A stretch of 33,879 bases of DNA, taken from NCBI GenBank assembly GCA_038124905.1, contig JAYPCW010000004.1, positions 1 through 33,879 of the forward strand. Reading direction: 5' to 3'. This DNA comes from ATZT02 sp038124905. Lineage in GTDB: Bacteria > Actinomycetota > Actinomycetes > S36-B12 > UBA5976. The notes below the pieces were generated by a model that saw nothing but the letters and a program-made list of their open reading frames with translations, did no database searches and had not been told where the DNA came from. How positions within the stretch are numbered: the first letter of the stretch is position 1; each line of letters begins with the position of its first letter. The translations under genes were made by a program, and so were the position numbers. Positions 31,308 through 33,879 of this stretch are shown piece after piece.

Positions 31308-32189
31308 CCTCACGCCTCGAGCAAAATACGCTGCTAGTAACACCAAAAAAGCTCCTGAAAATATTTGCCATCCTAAATCTATTCCCAAAAAGAGATAGTC
31401 CAAAAACAAAGCCGAAACCAATTGGCCACTTATTGTCGCTAGGGTAAAAACAAGCACCCCTAAAATTCTCACTAACCATGCCGCAATTAAAACAAAACTC
31501 GCACCCAGCAGGCCTCCAGAATAAAGCCACCAAGTCCTTGGAAAATCTGGAATTGAATTATTTAAAATTATAAAGCTAATCAAAAAGATTGTTCCCACCA
31601 AAATAGAAACTGGGAAATTAATAAAGGTAGCAATTTTAGTGCTTGTTATCGTGGCTAGCTTTGAATTAAAAGCTAACTGAAAAATTTGTGCAATACCTGC
31701 CAAAGCTACAATAAAAAGCGGAAACAAGAATAGTTTTTCTTCAGGATTATATACTGCAACAGCTACTGCGATTAACGCCAATAGCGCAGAAAAGAGTCTA
31801 ATTATATTTATGCGATAACGCTGCAGTGAACCAAAACCAAAACGATCCATGATTAAAGAGGTAAAATTCGCTGAAGCTACTACCCCAATTGTGAAAAGCC
31901 CAGCACCTAAGCTGGCAACTGCGTAAGCGCTAGTTGCGACATAGATCGCTCCAAAGGCGCCACCGAATAACATCCAAATGGGAATTTCTTTCTTTTGTAA
32001 CTTCTGAAAGAAAGTAGTTAGCGTCTGTCTAAAGGTTTTTGAAAACAAAAAAAACAACACCGCTAAAAAAGCGCCTATATTTGATATTAGGCCAGCCCAG
32101 AGACTGTCGGTAGCTTTTGCTAACTCTCCGCTAATAAAAGCTTGTGAGGCAGCTAAAGCTCCAGCTGCTACGGCAATGGGAATTGCCAA
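31305..32189 (-). CDS. DMT superfamily transporter, YdcZ (DUF606) type
   Basis: 294-aa, roughly ten-helix membrane protein. The two halves look duplicated: ALAASQAFISGELAKATDSL followed by NIGAFLAVLFFL in the first, and AFNSKLATITSTKIATFINF with SILVGTIFLISF in the second; the GAFGAIYVATSAYAVASLGA and GGLLGASFVLIAAWLV segments match the conserved centre of each YdcZ repeat. Substrate unknown. The start is TTG at 32189, 4 nt after the purH stop, without an obvious Shine-Dalgarno, so it may depend on coupling to purH translation. In many actinobacteria folD sits in this neighbourhood. Confidence 0.85.
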   Translation of the reverse strand: MAIPIAVAAGALAASQAFISGELAKATDSLWAGLISNIGAFLAVLFFLFSKTFRQTLTTFFQKLQKKEIPIWMLFGGAFGAIYVATSAYAVASLGAGLFTIGVVASANFTSLIMDRFGFGSLQRYRINIIRLFSALLALIAVAVAVYNPEEKLFLFPLFIVALAGIAQIFQLAFNSKLATITSTKIATFINFPVSILVGTIFLISFIILNNSIPDFPRTWWLYSGGLLGASFVLIAAWLVRILGVLVFTLATISGQLVSALFLDYLFLGIDLGWQIFSGAFLVLLAAYFARGVR

Positions 32190-32193
32190 AAAA

Positions 32194-33738
32194 TTAATGC
32201 GAGAAATGTCGCATTCCCGTGGTGTACATAGAAATGCCCGACTTCTTAGCTAGATCAATGACTGCTTCATCGTTCTTAGATCCACCTGGATGCACTACCG
32301 CCGTGACCCCTGCCGCTATTAAAACTTCCAGCGCGTCAGGGAAGGGAAAGAAAGCGTCTGAAGCACAAACAGCTCCCTTTGCACGATCTTGCGCCCGCCA
32401 AGTTGCCAGACGAGCCGCATCTACTCGATTAACTTGCCCCATTCCTATGCCAACTGCCGCAGTATCTTTAGCAAGCAAAATCGCATTCGACTTTGGTGCC
32501 CTTACCGCCCTAAAGGCAAATTCCAAATCCGCTAAAACTCCTTTGCTTACTGCAGGGCCCGCAACTAAATCCCAAGTTTCTGGCTCATCGTGATATGCCG
32601 AGACGTTATCTACCGATTGCATAAGCACACCGCCGGAAATAGTTCGCCACTCCACTCGATGGCCTGGATGCGGGCCTGCTACCTGTAGAAGTCGCAAATT
32701 TTCTTTTGCTTTCAAAATTTCTAAGGCAGCTTCATCAAAACCAGGTGCAACAACTACTTCAAAAAAGATTTCACTAATTGCGCTAGCCGCCGCTGCATCT
32801 ATGAATCTGTTGCTAGCAATTACTCCACCAAATGCACTTACTTTGTCTGTTGCTAAGGCTTTATTAAAAGCAGTTGCTAAATCATCTGCGATAGCGATTC
32901 CACAAGGATTTGCGTGCTTAATAATTGCTACACATGGCTCTGGATGATCAAATGCCGCACGCCTTGCGGCATCCGCATCAACGAAATTGTTATAACTCAT
33001 TAACTTGCCATGAAGAATTTTCGCTTTTGCTACCCCTGGTTCACTGGTTTGACCTACATAAAGGGCTGCCTTTTGGTGCGGGTTTTCACCGTAACGCAAA
33101 TCCTGCAATTTGTTGTAAGTGACGCCCACCCAATTAGGAGCTTCAGGTGACTCGTTTCGAGCAAACCATCTCGCGATTATCGAGTCATAAGTTGCAGTAT
33201 GGGCAAATGCAGCCGCAGCAAACTTTTGACGTTGCTCGGTTGTAATTTCACTGCCTAATAAATTTATAAATTCTTTGTATTGTTGAGGGGAAACTAGCGT
33301 TACTACGTTTTTATAATTTTTTGCCGCTGCTCGAATTAAAGTCGGTCCACCGATATCAATCTGCTCAATGGTCTCTTCTGGGCTCGCTCCACCATTTACA
33401 GTTTCACTAAATGGGTAAAGATTTACAATTATTAAATTAAATGCTTCAATATTTAATTCATCTAGAGTTTTTTTATGCTCTGGGTTAGTTAAATCAGCCA
33501 AAATCCCCGCATGAATTTTAGGGTGAAGTGTTTTAACTCGTCCATCTAAAATTTCTGGAAAATCTGTAACTTCACTGACAGGTGTGCTCGATATGTTGGC
33601 AGCAGCTAATTCTGCTTGTGTGGATCCTGTCGAAATAATTTCATAATTGTGATTAATTAAGGCCTGAGCGAGATCAATTAAGCCAGACTTGTCAGAGACG
33701 CTAACCAAAGCTCTAGGTTTCTTTGCGTTAATAATCAA
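32194..33738 (-). CDS. purH: Bifunctional AICAR transformylase/IMP cyclohydrolase
   Basis: Last two steps of IMP synthesis. 514 aa. The N-terminal MGS-like cyclohydrolase domain (about residues 1-190) has ALVSVSDKSGLIDLAQAL, STGSTQAELAAA, DFPEILDGRVKTLHPKIHAGIL and NLYPF; the transformylase domain has LRYGENPHQKAALYVG, IIKHANPCGIAIADD (catalytic Lys/His), DKVSAFGGVIASN and SDAFFPFPDALEVLIAAGV with HPGGSKNDEA. Start TTG at 33738, with AAGG 6 nt upstream, overlapping the purN stop by 11 bp, so purN and purH are coupled. Confidence 0.97.
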   Translation of the reverse strand: MIINAKKPRALVSVSDKSGLIDLAQALINHNYEIISTGSTQAELAAANISSTPVSEVTDFPEILDGRVKTLHPKIHAGILADLTNPEHKKTLDELNIEAFNLIIVNLYPFSETVNGGASPEETIEQIDIGGPTLIRAAAKNYKNVVTLVSPQQYKEFINLLGSEITTEQRQKFAAAAFAHTATYDSIIARWFARNESPEAPNWVGVTYNKLQDLRYGENPHQKAALYVGQTSEPGVAKAKILHGKLMSYNNFVDADAARRAAFDHPEPCVAIIKHANPCGIAIADDLATAFNKALATDKVSAFGGVIASNRFIDAAAASAISEIFFEVVVAPGFDEAALEILKAKENLRLLQVAGPHPGHRVEWRTISGGVLMQSVDNVSAYHDEPETWDLVAGPAVSKGVLADLEFAFRAVRAPKSNAILLAKDTAAVGIGMGQVNRVDAARLATWRAQDRAKGAVCASDAFFPFPDALEVLIAAGVTAVVHPGGSKNDEAVIDLAKKSGISMYTTGMRHFSH

Positions 33739-33879
33739 TCACAACCTTTCCGCCAACAACCTGCCACTGATTGTTAACTAACAAGTCAACAACTTTGGGT
33801 AAAGCCTCTTGCTCTGCCAATTTGATTCTTTGGTGGAGCGCTTCTGGAGTATCTTGAGGCAAAACCTTAACCGTCACCT
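33728..33879 (-). CDS. purN: Phosphoribosylglycinamide formyltransferase, C-terminal fragment (N-terminus outside window)
   Basis: The last 49 residues of a minus-strand frame ending TAA at 33730-33728. The sequence VTVKVLPQDTPEALHQRIK, followed by LAEQEALPKVVDLLV and ending GGKVVIDY, matches the C-terminal helix region of PurN, where the DTPE-L-RI-EH-LLP pattern is typical (here Gln for the usual His after Glu). Position directly before purH, with an 11-bp overlap, supports the call: PurN formylates GAR using 10-formyl-THF. Confidence 0.9.
   Translation of the reverse strand, partial: VTVKVLPQDTPEALHQRIKLAEQEALPKVVDLLVNNQWQVVGGKVVIDY

Noticed and set aside
31195..31533. 112-codon frame on the minus strand overlapping the YdcZ-type and DUF3017 genes
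   Set aside because: Overlaps two supported genes in another frame, and its composition is not protein-like.
1..33879. Mobile elements, CRISPR arrays, tRNA or rRNA genes, phage genes
   Set aside because: No transposase, repeat-spacer pattern, cloverleaf-like segment or phage gene was seen; all gaps are under about 110 bases.

Overview
This is a stretch of a low-GC (by eye low-to-mid 40s percent), densely packed actinobacterial chromosome. Actinobacterial markers include a WhiB2-like regulator, DUF3499 and DUF3017 proteins, an acyl-CoA carboxylase epsilon subunit, LCP (LytR-CpsA-Psr) wall-ligation proteins and a single-chain SdhC of the mycobacterial Rv0249c type. Very short or negative gene spacing, many 1-4 bp overlaps and low GC suggest a streamlined aquatic lineage such as acI/Nanopelagicales; that assignment is inference. 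Thirty-five genes are recognisable; the first (ahcY) and last (purN) run off the window. I see no mobile element, tRNA, rRNA, CRISPR array or prophage, and no gene-free stretch over 300 bases.

Layout. (1) 1-6617, minus: ahcY (partial), manA, a Trm112-like protein, manB, DUF3499, whiB, a sugar-1-phosphate nucleotidylyltransferase and a DUF3048 lipoprotein; the theme is GDP-mannose supply and the cell envelope. (2) 6723-13369: two plus-strand LCP genes flank a five-gene minus-strand operon (GT2, Wzm-like permease, Wzt-like ATPase, CDP-alcohol phosphotransferase, GT2). Together they look like a compact machine to build, export and anchor a wall glycopolymer. (3) 13354-15788, minus: birA, purK, purE; birA carries an in-frame TGA. 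(4) 15827-22823, plus: accD, accE, maf, fadD, a BASS-family transporter and a biotinylated accA. (5) 22900-26373, plus: sdhC-sdhA-sdhB. (6) 26370-33879, minus: purN (partial), purH, a YdcZ-type transporter, DUF3017, mdh, icd, a CorC-like CBS membrane protein and trpS.

How the parts fit. The mannose genes can feed nucleotide sugars to the glycosyltransferases, the ABC pair would export the product, and LCP enzymes would join it to peptidoglycan. AccA needs biotinylation by BirA, which makes the birA nonsense codon notable. FadD plus the BASS transporter may import and activate carboxylic acids; propionyl-CoA carboxylation leads to succinyl-CoA and on to succinate dehydrogenase, malate dehydrogenase and isocitrate dehydrogenase. 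Much of 1-22.8 kb follows the order of the Mycobacterium tuberculosis sahH-manA-manB-whiB2-purE-purK-birA-accD5-accE5-maf-accA3 region, and the right end follows the Streptomyces sdh-trpS-mdh-DUF3017-purH-purN order (both from memory).

A genome-scale signal stands out: at least nine genes without a convincing Shine-Dalgarno have a TANNNT hexamer ending exactly 6 or 7 nt before the start codon, the geometry of leaderless transcription.
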